DNA of 64,000 nt from Billgrantia antri (GTDB lineage Bacteria; Pseudomonadota; Gammaproteobacteria; Pseudomonadales; Halomonadaceae): NCBI RefSeq assembly GCF_019430905.1, contig NZ_JAHYCA010000010.1, positions 34,832 to 98,831 on the forward strand, in the 5' to 3' direction. Shown here piece by piece: positions 33,766 through 42,561 of the stretch. How positions within the stretch are numbered: the stretch's first letter is position 1; each line of letters begins with the position of its first letter. Made by a program: the position numbers and the translations under genes. The notes below the pieces were generated by a model. It searched no databases. It saw nothing but the letters and a program-made list of their open reading frames with translations, and was not told the origin of the DNA.

Positions 33766-34460
33766 CGCCTGCCTCCTTGCTTGTTCCAGCGCCAGGTCAG
33801 GGTCGCTGGTTGCGCCAGCAAACTGACTTGGTCTTCCAATTGGTGGTGCTTCCGCTCAGCGGGGTTCCAGTATTCGATGGTTCCCTTGCCCTCGACGTCT
33901 TCCAGGCTGAGGCGTACCAGATGCTCCCCCCGATGGTAAGCACGCTGAAAGTCGGGCTCGTGGCGGAAACTCGTCTGATTGGCCGCGAGCCAGTCGGCGG
34001 CACGGCGCGGCTGATCGAACATGCGATAGATATCGAACATCAGCAGCATGGCATCAGGATCGCCGGCCTCGGCCTGGGGCTGAGCCACGGCCAAGGCGGC
34101 GTGATGCCAATCTTCATATCCCTCGGGGCAATGGTCCCCTGCAGTGCAGGCGCCACCTCGAAACAGTTGCAGCATGGAGTAAACGTCGTCTTTTGCTGCG
34201 GCCTTCAAATACCAAGCCATGGCTGCTCGGGTCAGGCCCATATGGCGTAGGCGATGGATTTCGCCCAGGTAATACATGGCATCGACATCGCCGGCTTCAG
34301 CGGCTGGTTCCAGAAGGGGAATGCTTTCAGCCGCAATGCCCAGGCCGTATACCCGCATCCCCTCATCCTTGGCGGCCTGCACCTCGGGCTCCAGGGCCCA
34401 GGCGCTTATCGGAAGCACCAGCAGGACAATAATCAACATGCGTGGCATAGGCGCTAACAT
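33762..34460 (-). CDS. Sel1-repeat protein 5 of the island, short with divergent C-terminus
   Basis: A 232-residue exported protein: signal peptide LAPMPRMLIIVLLVLPISAWA, cleavage before LEPEVQ. Residues about 25-165 match the other four paralogues (AAEAGDVDAMYYLGEIHRL, RAAMAWYLKAA, GGACTAGDHCPEGYEDWHHAALAVAQPQAEAGDPDAM, IYRMFDQPRRAADWL). The rest of the paralogue body and the conserved FPPRFGY end are missing and replaced by a different tail (RLSLEDVEGKGTIEYWNPAE...TLTWRW). This looks like a truncated or recombined copy. Periplasmic location suits an immunity protein. It overlaps the next gene by 4 bases. Confidence 0.8.
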   Translation of the reverse strand: MLAPMPRMLIIVLLVLPISAWALEPEVQAAKDEGMRVYGLGIAAESIPLLEPAAEAGDVDAMYYLGEIHRLRHMGLTRAAMAWYLKAAAKDDVYSMLQLFRGGACTAGDHCPEGYEDWHHAALAVAQPQAEAGDPDAMLLMFDIYRMFDQPRRAADWLAANQTSFRHEPDFQRAYHRGEHLVRLSLEDVEGKGTIEYWNPAERKHHQLEDQVSLLAQPATLTWRWNKQGGRR

Positions 34461-34466
34461 GATGGA

Positions 34467-35462
34467 TCAGTAGCCAAAGCGCGAGGGAAATCTCGAAAGC
34501 GGCGGTTCGCGGCCGATCCATTCAGCCCCGGCTAACTCCTCAGCCTCTCGCCTTTCCTCAGCGGGCAACTGCTCTTCATTCCACTCCATGACACTTCGAG
34601 CGGAGGTGTCATCCATTTCAATGCTAAGCGCATGAAGAATAGCCCAGCCTTGAATTTTCTCCTGCTCATTTTGGCATCTATCATCTCTTTGCGGATCTAA
34701 ATAACACCACCCAACGCCAAGGCGACTGTCATAGTTTCCACTTAGGGAGGCTTTTTTCATCCATTCCCAGCTTAGTTGATAGTCCCCTTGTCGCCTTAGC
34801 ACATCAGCCATTCTGCTAATTGCGGGAACATATCCCTGCTCAGCCGCTTTGTGGAACCATTCCTCAGCGGCGCTAAGTCGGCGGCCATTGGTCAGGTACC
34901 AGCCGCGCCCATCAAGGATTTGATTGCCCAGAATGGTCTGGGCTTCGGGCTGGCCTGCCTCGGCGGCCCGCTCCAGCCAGTCGCCGGCCCGGCGCGGCTG
35001 ATCGAACATGCGATAGATATCGAACATGGCCAGCATGGAATCGGGATCGCCGGCTTCGGCCTGGGGCTGAGCCACGGCCAAGGCGGCATGATGCCAATCT
35101 TCATATCCCTCGGGGCAACGGTCACCGGCGGTGCAAGCGCCACCTTGGAACAGGCGCAGCATGGCGTGCACATCCCCCTGTTCCGCAGCCTGCAAGTACC
35201 ACGCCATGGCTCTTTGGGACAGGCCGCGATCCAGCAGGCGGGTGGCTTCCCCAAGGTAGTACAGCGCCTCCACATCACCAGCTTCAGCGGCTTGTTCCAA
35301 GTAGGGCTGCATCTTGATCCACTCGGAAATACCCCAAAGCCGCATCCCTTCGTCCTTGGCGGCTTGCGCTTCCTCATTCAAAGCCCAAGCTGCTGACGTT
35401 GCGATAGGCGAAATCGCCAAGGCTACCAACGCCGCCGCGGCTTTGCGTCTGCTTATCGACAT
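34467..35462 (-). CDS. Sel1-repeat protein 4 of the island (periplasmic, immunity candidate)
   Basis: A 331-residue protein with signal peptide (SISRRKAAAALVALAISPIATSAAWA) and Sel1-like/TPR helical repeats through about residues 45-240. The conserved block GGACTAGDRCPEGYEDWHHAALAV and AEAGQPEAQTILGNQILDGRGWYLTNGRRLSAAEEWF is nearly identical to copies 1 and 2. The segment about 225-310 (MKKASLSGNYDSRLGVGWCYLDPQRDDRC...) differs, and the ending EEWIGREPPLSRFP-FGY type is shared (AEWIGREPPLSRFPSRFGY). It overlaps the stop of copy 3 by one base (TGATG). Tandem Sel1-repeat proteins act as immunity proteins beside some T6SS effectors in Pseudomonas; that role is inferred here. Confidence 0.85.
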   Translation of the reverse strand: MSISRRKAAAALVALAISPIATSAAWALNEEAQAAKDEGMRLWGISEWIKMQPYLEQAAEAGDVEALYYLGEATRLLDRGLSQRAMAWYLQAAEQGDVHAMLRLFQGGACTAGDRCPEGYEDWHHAALAVAQPQAEAGDPDSMLAMFDIYRMFDQPRRAGDWLERAAEAGQPEAQTILGNQILDGRGWYLTNGRRLSAAEEWFHKAAEQGYVPAISRMADVLRRQGDYQLSWEWMKKASLSGNYDSRLGVGWCYLDPQRDDRCQNEQEKIQGWAILHALSIEMDDTSARSVMEWNEEQLPAEERREAEELAGAEWIGREPPLSRFPSRFGY

Positions 35463-36448
35463 CAGTAGCCAAATTTGTCCGGAAAATAGGAGAGTGGCGG
35501 CTCACGATTGAGCCATTCTTCCATCATTCGCTCGCCTTCTTCACGTTGCTCAGGAGTGACCTTGTCTCCGTAAATCCGAAGGGCTCGTTCAGAAGTAGTG
35601 CCGGATACCTCTTCACTGATAGCGAGAAGAATAGCCCAGCCTTTAGCGGGATCCTTCTCTGTTTGACAAATTTCACGCTCTTCAGCATCAGGGACGATAT
35701 AACAAGCTGCTTGCCAGCGTCTGCCGTTAATATGACCGGCCTCAGAGGCTTGCACCATCCATTCCCAGGCTTCTTCACGACGCCCAAGATTGTTCAATAC
35801 AGATGAAAGATCATTCATGGCCGGGGCATAACCGGCTTCGGCGGCCCTGCGATGCCATTCCGCTGCAGCTTCCAGGCGTTCGGTCTCCGTGGCGTACTTA
35901 TCCTCATCGTCTCGCGCTAAATGACCTAGCCAGTTAATGGAATCCAGATTGCCGGCTTCGGCCGAGCGCAGAAGCCACTCCATGGCCTCATCGTGCCGGT
36001 CGAGGTAGGTATAGATATCGTAGAGCGCGCCCATGGCCTCGGCGTCGCCCGCCTCGGCCTTGGGCAGGGTGGCGACGAGAGCCGCTTCACGCCAATCGTT
36101 GCCCTCTTCGGGGCAAACGTCACCCAGCTCACAGGCACTGCCATCATAGAGGCGCAGCATGGCATGGGGCTCGCCCTGTTGTGCGGCCCGGTGATACCAA
36201 TCCAGGGCGGCTTGACTCATTCCCCCCATAACCAACCGGCGGTTGGCCTCACCTAGATAGTACATCGCCTCCACATCACCAGCTGCTGCGGCTATTTCTA
36301 AATAGGGTATGGCAGTTTGTGTCCTGCTAATACCATAGAGTCGCATCCCTTCTTCTTTGGTGGCTTGCACCTCGGGCTCTAGTGTCCAGGCGCTTATTGG
36401 CCGTACCAACAAAGCAACGACCAGAAGGCGTGGCACGGGGCACATCAT
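35462..36448 (-). CDS. Sel1-repeat protein 3 of the island, most divergent full-length copy
   Basis: 328 residues with signal peptide CPVPRLLVVALLVRPISAWT before LEPEVQ. It keeps the repeat architecture and the end EEWLNREPPLSYFPDKFGY, but the body differs clearly from copies 1, 2 and 4 (MRLYDGSACELGDVCPEEGNDWREAALVATLPKAEAGDAEAMGALYDIYTYLDRHDEAM). It therefore looks like an older duplicate. Each Sel1 unit shows the AEAG-x-x-x-AM pattern. Located between copies 2 and 4 in the same transcript; probable periplasmic binding protein, partner unknown. Confidence 0.85.
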   Translation of the reverse strand: MMCPVPRLLVVALLVRPISAWTLEPEVQATKEEGMRLYGISRTQTAIPYLEIAAAAGDVEAMYYLGEANRRLVMGGMSQAALDWYHRAAQQGEPHAMLRLYDGSACELGDVCPEEGNDWREAALVATLPKAEAGDAEAMGALYDIYTYLDRHDEAMEWLLRSAEAGNLDSINWLGHLARDDEDKYATETERLEAAAEWHRRAAEAGYAPAMNDLSSVLNNLGRREEAWEWMVQASEAGHINGRRWQAACYIVPDAEEREICQTEKDPAKGWAILLAISEEVSGTTSERALRIYGDKVTPEQREEGERMMEEWLNREPPLSYFPDKFGY

Positions 36449-36454
36449 GACCGA

Positions 36455-37432
36455 CTAGTAGCCAAATCGCGGTGGATATTTCGAAAATGGCAATTCCTTC
36501 TCACGCCAAACTTCTACCAAAACCTGCGCTTCATGATGCTGCTCTAAAGTTAAGGAGTTTTCATTCTCTTTCATAAATGAATCAAGAAGAGAATTGTCTA
36601 TTTTTTCCGCCAAGATGCTCAGCATTGCCCAACCTTTAACGGGATTCTCTTCTGGTGGACATCTCTCTTCTATTTCTGCATCAAAGTAACACCACCCTAC
36701 ACTTAAGAATCGATCCGCATGGCCAGCCTCTGCCGCTTTTACCAACCAATCCCAAGAAGACGAGTAATCTTTCTTTTCATTTAGCACCCTGGCGAGCCCA
36801 CTCATCGCAGGTACATGCCCTTGCTCCGCTCCTTTGCGGAACCATGACTCGGCAGCACTGAGCCGGCGGCCGTTGGTCAGGTACCATCCACGACCATCGA
36901 GGATCTGGTTGCCCAGAATGGTCTGGGCCTCGGGCTGGCCCGCCTCGGCGGCGCGTTCCAGCCAGTCGCTAGCCCGGCGCGATTCCTCGAACATGCGGTA
37001 TATATGAAACATCGCTAGCATGGCATCGGGGTCGCCGGCCTCGGCCAGGGGCTGTGTAATATTCAGCGCCGCATGGTGCCAGTCCTCGAAGCCGTCGGGG
37101 CAGCGATTGCCAGCGGTACAAGCCCCACCCTGGAACAGCCGCAGCATGGCATAAGGGTCGCCCTGTTCCGCAGCCTGTAGGTACCACGCCATGGCTCTTT
37201 GGGACAGGCCACGATCCAGCAGGCGAGTGGCTTCGCCAAGGTAGTACATCGCTTCTACGTCGCCAGCGTCAGCAGCTTGTTCCAAATAGGGCTGCATCTC
37301 GATCCATTCGGAAATGCCCCATAGTCGCAAGCCTTCTTCCTTGGCGGCTTGCACCTCGGGCTCCAGGGCCCAGGTGCTTATCGGCAGCAACATCAGGGCG
37401 ATGCTCAGCAAGCGTTGCATAGGCGCTAACAT
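36455..37432 (-). CDS. Sel1-repeat protein 2 of the island (periplasmic, immunity candidate)
   Basis: 325 residues from the ATG at 37432 (signal peptide LAPMQRLLSIALMLLPISTWA). The first two thirds are almost the same as copy 1 in protein and DNA; the segment from about residue 215 (LARVLNEKKDYSSSWDWLVKAAEAGHADRFLSVGWCYFDAEIEERC...) is unrelated in detail and its DNA is much AT-richer. The end is EKELPFSKYPPRFGY. The longer reading frame upstream of 37432 runs into copy 1 and is not used. The junction sequence GCTAACATG(A)TGGATCAGTAGCC recurs between other copies, consistent with tandem duplication. Confidence 0.86.
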   Translation of the reverse strand: MLAPMQRLLSIALMLLPISTWALEPEVQAAKEEGLRLWGISEWIEMQPYLEQAADAGDVEAMYYLGEATRLLDRGLSQRAMAWYLQAAEQGDPYAMLRLFQGGACTAGNRCPDGFEDWHHAALNITQPLAEAGDPDAMLAMFHIYRMFEESRRASDWLERAAEAGQPEAQTILGNQILDGRGWYLTNGRRLSAAESWFRKGAEQGHVPAMSGLARVLNEKKDYSSSWDWLVKAAEAGHADRFLSVGWCYFDAEIEERCPPEENPVKGWAMLSILAEKIDNSLLDSFMKENENSLTLEQHHEAQVLVEVWREKELPFSKYPPRFGY

Positions 37433-37437
37433 GTGGA

Positions 37438-38415
37438 TCAGTAGCCAAAGCGCGGCGGGAAGTTTGAGAGCGGCGGCTCGCGGCCGATCCATTCTTCGGC
37501 GACTTGCTCCGCGCCTCGACGACGCCTATCTACTAATAAGTCATTATTTTCCTCAAGCACCCACCTTGCAGTGTCATTGCTGGTTTCTTCTATCACTGAA
37601 AGTGCAAGTCCCCAGCCTTTCTCTATATCCTGATCGACCAAGCATATTGGGTCGTATTCCGGGTCCAGGCTGCAAAAGGCTTCCCATAAACGAGAATCCA
37701 GATGACCAGCTCGGGAGGCATGTCTTGTCCAGGGCCAAGCTTCCTCATAACGCTCCTGATTACTCAAAACCTCTGAGAGCTTAACCATCCCAGGCACATA
37801 TTCCTGTTCTGCCGCTTTGCGGAACCATTCCTCGGCGGCGCTGAGCCGGCGGCCGTTGGTCAGGTACCAGCCGCGTCCGTCGAGGATCTGATTTCCCAGA
37901 AGGGTCTGGGCCTCGGGCTGGCCCGCTTCGGCAGCGCGCTCCAGCCAATTGCCGGCCTGGCGCGATGCCTCGAACATGCGCTGGATATGGTACATCGCCA
38001 GCATGGCATCGGGATCGCCGGCCTCGGCCTGGGGCTGGGTGATGGCCAGGGCGGCATGGTGCCAGTCCTCGAAGCCCTCGGGGCAACGGTCGCCGGCGGT
38101 GCAGGCGCCGCCCTGGAAGAGCCGCAGCATGGCATAAGGGTCGCCCTGTTCGGCGGCTTGCAGATACCACGCCATGGCCCTTAGAGACAGACCGCGATCC
38201 AACAGGCGTGTCGCCTCCCCCAGGTAGTACATGGCCTCCACATCGCCCGCTTCGGCGGCGGGTTCCAGATAGGGCTGCATTTCGATCCACTCGGAAATGC
38301 CCCATAGCCGCATCCCCTCGTCCTTGGCGGCCTGAGCCTCGGGCTCCAGGGCCCAGGCAGCTATGGGTAAACTCAACACCGCTACTAGCAGGCTGGCTTT
38401 CATCGTTTTGCGCAT
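37438..38415 (-). CDS. Sel1-repeat protein 1 of the island, directly after the toxin gene (immunity candidate)
   Basis: 325 residues from the ATG at 38415, 4 bases after the stop of the toxin gene; an ATG at 38403 is an alternative. Signal peptide RKTMKASLLVAVLSLPIAAWA, cleavage before LEPEAQ. Sel1-type repeats: AAEAGDVEAMYYLGEATRLL, RAMAWYLQAAEQGDPYAMLRL, AEAGDPDAMLAMYHI, AAEAGQPEAQTLLGNQIL, KAAEQEYVPGMVKL. The variable segment lies about residues 225-305 and the end is EEWIGREPPLSNFPPRFGY. Its position immediately behind the toxin makes it the prime cognate immunity candidate, acting in the periplasm. Confidence 0.87.
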   Translation of the reverse strand: MRKTMKASLLVAVLSLPIAAWALEPEAQAAKDEGMRLWGISEWIEMQPYLEPAAEAGDVEAMYYLGEATRLLDRGLSLRAMAWYLQAAEQGDPYAMLRLFQGGACTAGDRCPEGFEDWHHAALAITQPQAEAGDPDAMLAMYHIQRMFEASRQAGNWLERAAEAGQPEAQTLLGNQILDGRGWYLTNGRRLSAAEEWFRKAAEQEYVPGMVKLSEVLSNQERYEEAWPWTRHASRAGHLDSRLWEAFCSLDPEYDPICLVDQDIEKGWGLALSVIEETSNDTARWVLEENNDLLVDRRRRGAEQVAEEWIGREPPLSNFPPRFGY

Positions 38416-38419
38416 AAGA

Positions 38420-41400
38420 TCAATGGTCCCTATCGGTATAGACGGCAAAGGTCCCTCTGGGTGAGGTGCGTAGCTGACAGTAATCATCGACCTCTAGACC
38501 CAATCGATAAGAGATATGGCCATATCTCTCTTTGGCGTTACGAATTTGAAGGGTCCTATTTCCGGTATCGCGTTTCATAAACTGATCCAGCCGATACCGG
38601 TTCTGACAGTAGGCCACACCCCAACCGCGCGCCTCGTCATAGGTGCCGTCCAGCGACATTCGCGCCACTGCGCGCTCAAACAGGTGCCGGGCCTGGGCGA
38701 GGTCGTAGTGGCCGCTGGTTGTGTAGCCCTCCTCCAACCAACTCAGGCATTTTGCGATGGCGATCTGCTGCAGGTCGGTGGCCCGGTTGCGATCGAAGGG
38801 CTCGCCGTCGATGGTGTAGCCGCTCCGGCTAGGCGGGAACGTCAGGGTATTGAGTAGCGGCCCCAAGGCTTCCGGAGACAAATGCTGTATCCAGGCGCGC
38901 ATTTTATCCTCCCGGGGGTCATTGACGATGGCATGAGCAATCATCCCCGCCCGCTCGCTCTGGGTCATCAGGTCGTAGAGGCGTTGGATGCCGTCCAGAC
39001 CCCGGGCGGCGAGCAGGCTGATATCGAGCAAGGTGGTGGCGGCCAGGTAGCCAAGCCGGCTCATGAACTGGAAGGCGTCGCGGTCGACCCAGTCGACGAA
39101 GGCGTAGTCGTTGTCGCGCAGTGCCTGGCTGAGCATCATGAACCAAAGGTTCAGTTGCTTGAGGTCCAGCTCCATGGCGATCTGTCCGCCCGCGCCTTTG
39201 CCAGCTACGACCTTGGCTCTGAAGTAGGCGACGAACTTGCCCTGATGGATACCCAAGCGCAGACCGAGCTCGCCGCCGATCCCGCCGGCCGCCTCCAGAC
39301 CCAGCACGGCATGACCTAGTGTGCGCCAGGCATTGAGCTCGGTTTGTTGATTGCTCATGGTCAGCCAGTCGCGGTCGGCCAGCTGAGGCAACTGCCGGGT
39401 GATATCGGCCGGTGGTTCCCAGCGCATGCTGCAGCGCGTATTGACACCCACTGTGGCGCCGGCAAAGGCCTTGAGGGCAGCGCCCTCTGCTTCGCGCTGT
39501 GCCCACTCGAGCCCGGTGAGCTTGAGGCCATTATGATCGAAGCCCAACCCGGCCTCGGCAGTCAGTGCCAAGGAGGCGCCGGCAAATCCCTTGGCCACAG
39601 CCGCCACTTGCAGTGAGTAGCGGCCAAGATTGCGTATCTCATTCTGGCGCTGCGTCAGCACGGCTTCGAACGGCAGAGCTTCTCTTTCGCTGGGCAACTG
39701 CAGCGTACCCAAGCTGATCTCACCGCGAGCCAGGCTGTACGTGCCTTTAAGTTCCAACTGGTACTTGGCGCCAGCTTCAAAGCTCGTGCCGTTATCTCCC
39801 TCCGTAGCCTGCCAGGGGCCGCGTCGAGGGCCGCCAAGGTTGCGCTCACCCGTCGCTTCTCGACGGTGCTTCACTTCCTGTGTTACCGATCCGCCTGCTT
39901 CGGTCTCTTGCTCCCATTCGAAGAATGCCAGAGAGGCTTCGCGTTCGACGAGGGTGACCGGCTCGTCGAGGTGAGTACCCAGCGCCTCGTTCAAGGCGGC
40001 GTGGGGCATGCCCACCAAGCGTAGCATTTGGGCCTGAGCGCTGGCATCGAACAGGCGCAGGCGCTCCCGGCTGTGGCCGGTGAATAGGATGCGCTGTAGT
40101 GTTTCTGCCCAGGCACTCCTGGCACCATCTTGCTGAAGGGACAGCACCTCATGTCCTTGAACATCGAGATAATCGAAGAAAGCCTCGGGGATGAAGAAGC
40201 CCAGGCGCTCCTCGAACCAATCGGCACGTCGCTCGATACGCTCGCAGCCACGCCGGGCCAGCCAGTTGGAGAGTGCGGTTTCGTTGGCCTCCCACATTGT
40301 GGCGGGCAGCACGCCATCCTGTTCGAGGTCGCGCAGCAGCGCTCGGCGGTCCGCTTCACGCACGTCGCGCAGCAGGTGGCGAAGACTGACATGGCTCAAC
40401 GCCTGCTCGGCACGGGGCGAGCTAAACTCACGTAACGGAAAGTCCTTGCGGACCAATACGTCGATTGTCTGTCGGCGATAACCCAGGGCGTGGCGCTGAT
40501 CGGTGATATCTGCCTGCCAGAACAGCACCCGCTGCGGGCGCATGTTCGCTACCTGGGCTTCGGCCAGTTGATAGAGCACATCCAACTGCGCCACCAGCTT
40601 CTGGAAAGCTTCGCGCTCCTCCTCGAAGAGGTGAACGGGCAGCGCTGAGCGGCGCGCAGTGGCGGTAGCCCACTGGTTGAGCTTGTCCTCCACCGCATCG
40701 AATATCGTGACGGCCTCCTTGAGCCGTTGGTTGTAATGGTCGTAGGCTTCGATGCCACGTTCCAACCCGTCGGGAGCCGCACTCATCGGCACTGCAGCCA
40801 AAGCCCACTCCGGGGTGGCCACACCGAGGGTGGCAAGGGCAAGTATGCTGTCGCAGTAGGCTTGCAACTCAGCGTCAAGCCGTTCAGCTTCGCCATGAAT
40901 AAAGTCGCCAATGACGCCACAGCGCGAAGAGTCCTTGGGCGACATCGACTCACAGTCGGCAAGGAAGGCTTGATATTCCACCAGGGCCTGTCGTACCGGT
41001 AGCAGGGTACCCGGTTGGTCGACGGAGGCATTGTTCTGGAGAACGGCGGCCCGGCATTGGCGATAGGTTTCCAGTGCCCGCTCGATCTCCGCTTCCCAGG
41101 GGCCATAGTAGCTGCTGCCTTCGATCACGTACTTTTCCGCCTTGGCACGCTCCATGCCTTGGCGGTATAACCCGTGAAGCTCTTCCAGTAGGCGAGCCTC
41201 TTCAGCGTTCCAGATACGATTCCAGAGGCGAGGAGCACCGACAATCAGAGGAGAAACCCAGAACCATGAGTCCTCAGTGAGCGGGCTGTGCTCGCTTACG
41301 CGTTGAGCTGGGTCAGTTTCTTCATCGCCGCGCTCCTGCATCAGCTCAGCTAACCGTTTCAGTTTGTCTCGGGCTTGATTGCGCTCGGCTTCATTCAAAA

Positions 41401-41713
41401 AATTTTCCGGCCGCGCCGGCAGAAAGCATTCCAACAGGCCGGCGTCGTTATTGAGATATTCCAAGCGCTGATGGGGGTCCTCCACTTTTACCCATTCGGC
41501 AAGCTCGTCGGCGGCTTCGTGCAGGGCCTTGGCCACCTCCTCGGTGAGTAGCCAGAACGTTCCAGTGCCGGTGAGATAGATAATGTCGGCCCAGGGAGCT
41601 GTCTCGCAGACCATCGGCACAGGGCATTCCTGACCGCCTTCAAAGGCGGGTGGCTGGAACTCGGGCAGCAACAGCGGGACGTATAGGCTGCCGGGGCGTG
41701 TATCGGTGGTCAT
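38420..41713 (-). CDS. Putative T6SS effector, 1097 residues, family not recognised
   Basis: Large cytosolic-type protein without signal peptide, encoded between a DUF4123 adaptor and Sel1-repeat immunity candidates, the standard position of a VgrG-loaded cargo effector. Residues 1-600 are mostly helical and acidic. About 700-880 is glycine- and alanine-rich and probably beta (ASLALTAEAGLGF, LGLEAAGGIGGELGLRLGIHQGKFVAYFRAKVVAGKGAGGQIAMEL). This pattern recalls the module in large VasX/BTH_I2691-like pore-forming T6SS toxins, but that is from memory. A hydrophobic stretch follows at about 878-910 (LGYLAATTLLDISLLAARGL). I found no GxSxG lipase motif, no HxKx4D phospholipase D motif and no PAAR domain. 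It overlaps the adaptor gene by 4 bases. Membrane damage is the best guess. Confidence 0.7.
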   Translation of the reverse strand: MTTDTRPGSLYVPLLLPEFQPPAFEGGQECPVPMVCETAPWADIIYLTGTGTFWLLTEEVAKALHEAADELAEWVKVEDPHQRLEYLNNDAGLLECFLPARPENFLNEAERNQARDKLKRLAELMQERGDEETDPAQRVSEHSPLTEDSWFWVSPLIVGAPRLWNRIWNAEEARLLEELHGLYRQGMERAKAEKYVIEGSSYYGPWEAEIERALETYRQCRAAVLQNNASVDQPGTLLPVRQALVEYQAFLADCESMSPKDSSRCGVIGDFIHGEAERLDAELQAYCDSILALATLGVATPEWALAAVPMSAAPDGLERGIEAYDHYNQRLKEAVTIFDAVEDKLNQWATATARRSALPVHLFEEEREAFQKLVAQLDVLYQLAEAQVANMRPQRVLFWQADITDQRHALGYRRQTIDVLVRKDFPLREFSSPRAEQALSHVSLRHLLRDVREADRRALLRDLEQDGVLPATMWEANETALSNWLARRGCERIERRADWFEERLGFFIPEAFFDYLDVQGHEVLSLQQDGARSAWAETLQRILFTGHSRERLRLFDASAQAQMLRLVGMPHAALNEALGTHLDEPVTLVEREASLAFFEWEQETEAGGSVTQEVKHRREATGERNLGGPRRGPWQATEGDNGTSFEAGAKYQLELKGTYSLARGEISLGTLQLPSEREALPFEAVLTQRQNEIRNLGRYSLQVAAVAKGFAGASLALTAEAGLGFDHNGLKLTGLEWAQREAEGAALKAFAGATVGVNTRCSMRWEPPADITRQLPQLADRDWLTMSNQQTELNAWRTLGHAVLGLEAAGGIGGELGLRLGIHQGKFVAYFRAKVVAGKGAGGQIAMELDLKQLNLWFMMLSQALRDNDYAFVDWVDRDAFQFMSRLGYLAATTLLDISLLAARGLDGIQRLYDLMTQSERAGMIAHAIVNDPREDKMRAWIQHLSPEALGPLLNTLTFPPSRSGYTIDGEPFDRNRATDLQQIAIAKCLSWLEEGYTTSGHYDLAQARHLFERAVARMSLDGTYDEARGWGVAYCQNRYRLDQFMKRDTGNRTLQIRNAKERYGHISYRLGLEVDDYCQLRTSPRGTFAVYTDRDH

Positions 41714-42561
41714 GAGAGGCGCTCCAGTTCGCCGATTTTCTGCGCTTCGGTGAGGCTCATGTCGGACAGAATGTGTCGTGCGTTATACCAAGTGTCATCG
41801 CCAGCCTGACGAATCAGCGGCAACAGGCGCTTCCTGTCCCGTCCGTGGGTGATACCCACCTCGGCGAGCTGCCCCAGCCTTTCCAACCACTCCGGCGGCA
41901 GTGCCTGCAGCGGCGTATCGGTTGCCCGGCTCAGCCACCAGGCGCGTGGACTCTCCTTGAGGGCCTGTTCCAGCGCTTGGGTCAGCGGCGGTGCCTTGGA
42001 CTCGTTAACGGTGTCGCCCGTGGTCTCGCTAGCAACATCGACGAGCTGCCACGCCTGCCAGTGCGGCAGCGGCGTGGGCGTGACGACCTGCCCCAACGGC
42101 CCGATGAGTTGGGCGTAGGCGGTGTCGCTGACGGCGGCGAGCAGTGCCGTCCAGGCCGCGCCATCCTGAAGGTTCACCAGCGACTGGCCGCCGTGGGGGT
42201 CGTCGAGCACGAACAGGCGGCGCAGGTGATCGGCCAGATCATCGGGAGAGGTCGCTTGTGTTGGCTGAAAGGCCCAGCCGAAGCGCTGCCCCGTGCATAG
42301 CGAACGGATGGCCTGCCAGGCCTCGCTGCCTGGCGTGAGTTCGACCAGCCAGGGGCTGGCGTCCAGCAGCGGCGCCAGAGGCGTGCCGGCGAACAGGGTC
42401 AGGAAGTCGTTCCAGCCGGGCTGGCCCACGAGGGCGGCGCAGCGTTCCGGGGCACGGCGCTGGTCGAGCACCGCATAAAGGGGGCGGCGGCCATCGAAAC
42501 CGGCCGCCGGGCTCTCGACCGGGTGGCTGCGCTCGCCGATTCGGTTCAACCAGCCAGGCAT
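41710..42561 (-). CDS. DUF4123 family T6SS adaptor/chaperone
   Basis: 283 residues from the ATG at 42561 (GGGGGGA upstream). DUF4123 proteins bind an effector and load it onto the VgrG tip. Features seen: LYAVLDQRRAPE near residue 25, SPWLVELTPGSEAW, FGWAFQPTQATSPDDLADHLRRLF and the end of the domain around LPHWQAWQ. A C-terminal helical part (about 205-283) follows. The gene overlaps vgrG by 16 bases and the toxin gene by 4, so adaptor, tip and cargo are translationally coupled, which argues that they form one unit. Confidence 0.85.
   Translation of the reverse strand: MPGWLNRIGERSHPVESPAAGFDGRRPLYAVLDQRRAPERCAALVGQPGWNDFLTLFAGTPLAPLLDASPWLVELTPGSEAWQAIRSLCTGQRFGWAFQPTQATSPDDLADHLRRLFVLDDPHGGQSLVNLQDGAAWTALLAAVSDTAYAQLIGPLGQVVTPTPLPHWQAWQLVDVASETTGDTVNESKAPPLTQALEQALKESPRAWWLSRATDTPLQALPPEWLERLGQLAEVGITHGRDRKRLLPLIRQAGDDTWYNARHILSDMSLTEAQKIGELERLS

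Noticed and set aside
38420..41713. Assignment of the toxin to the PldB/Tle5 phospholipase D family because of the Sel1-type neighbours
   Set aside because: No HxKx4D motif is present; similarity of immunity type alone does not identify the effector.
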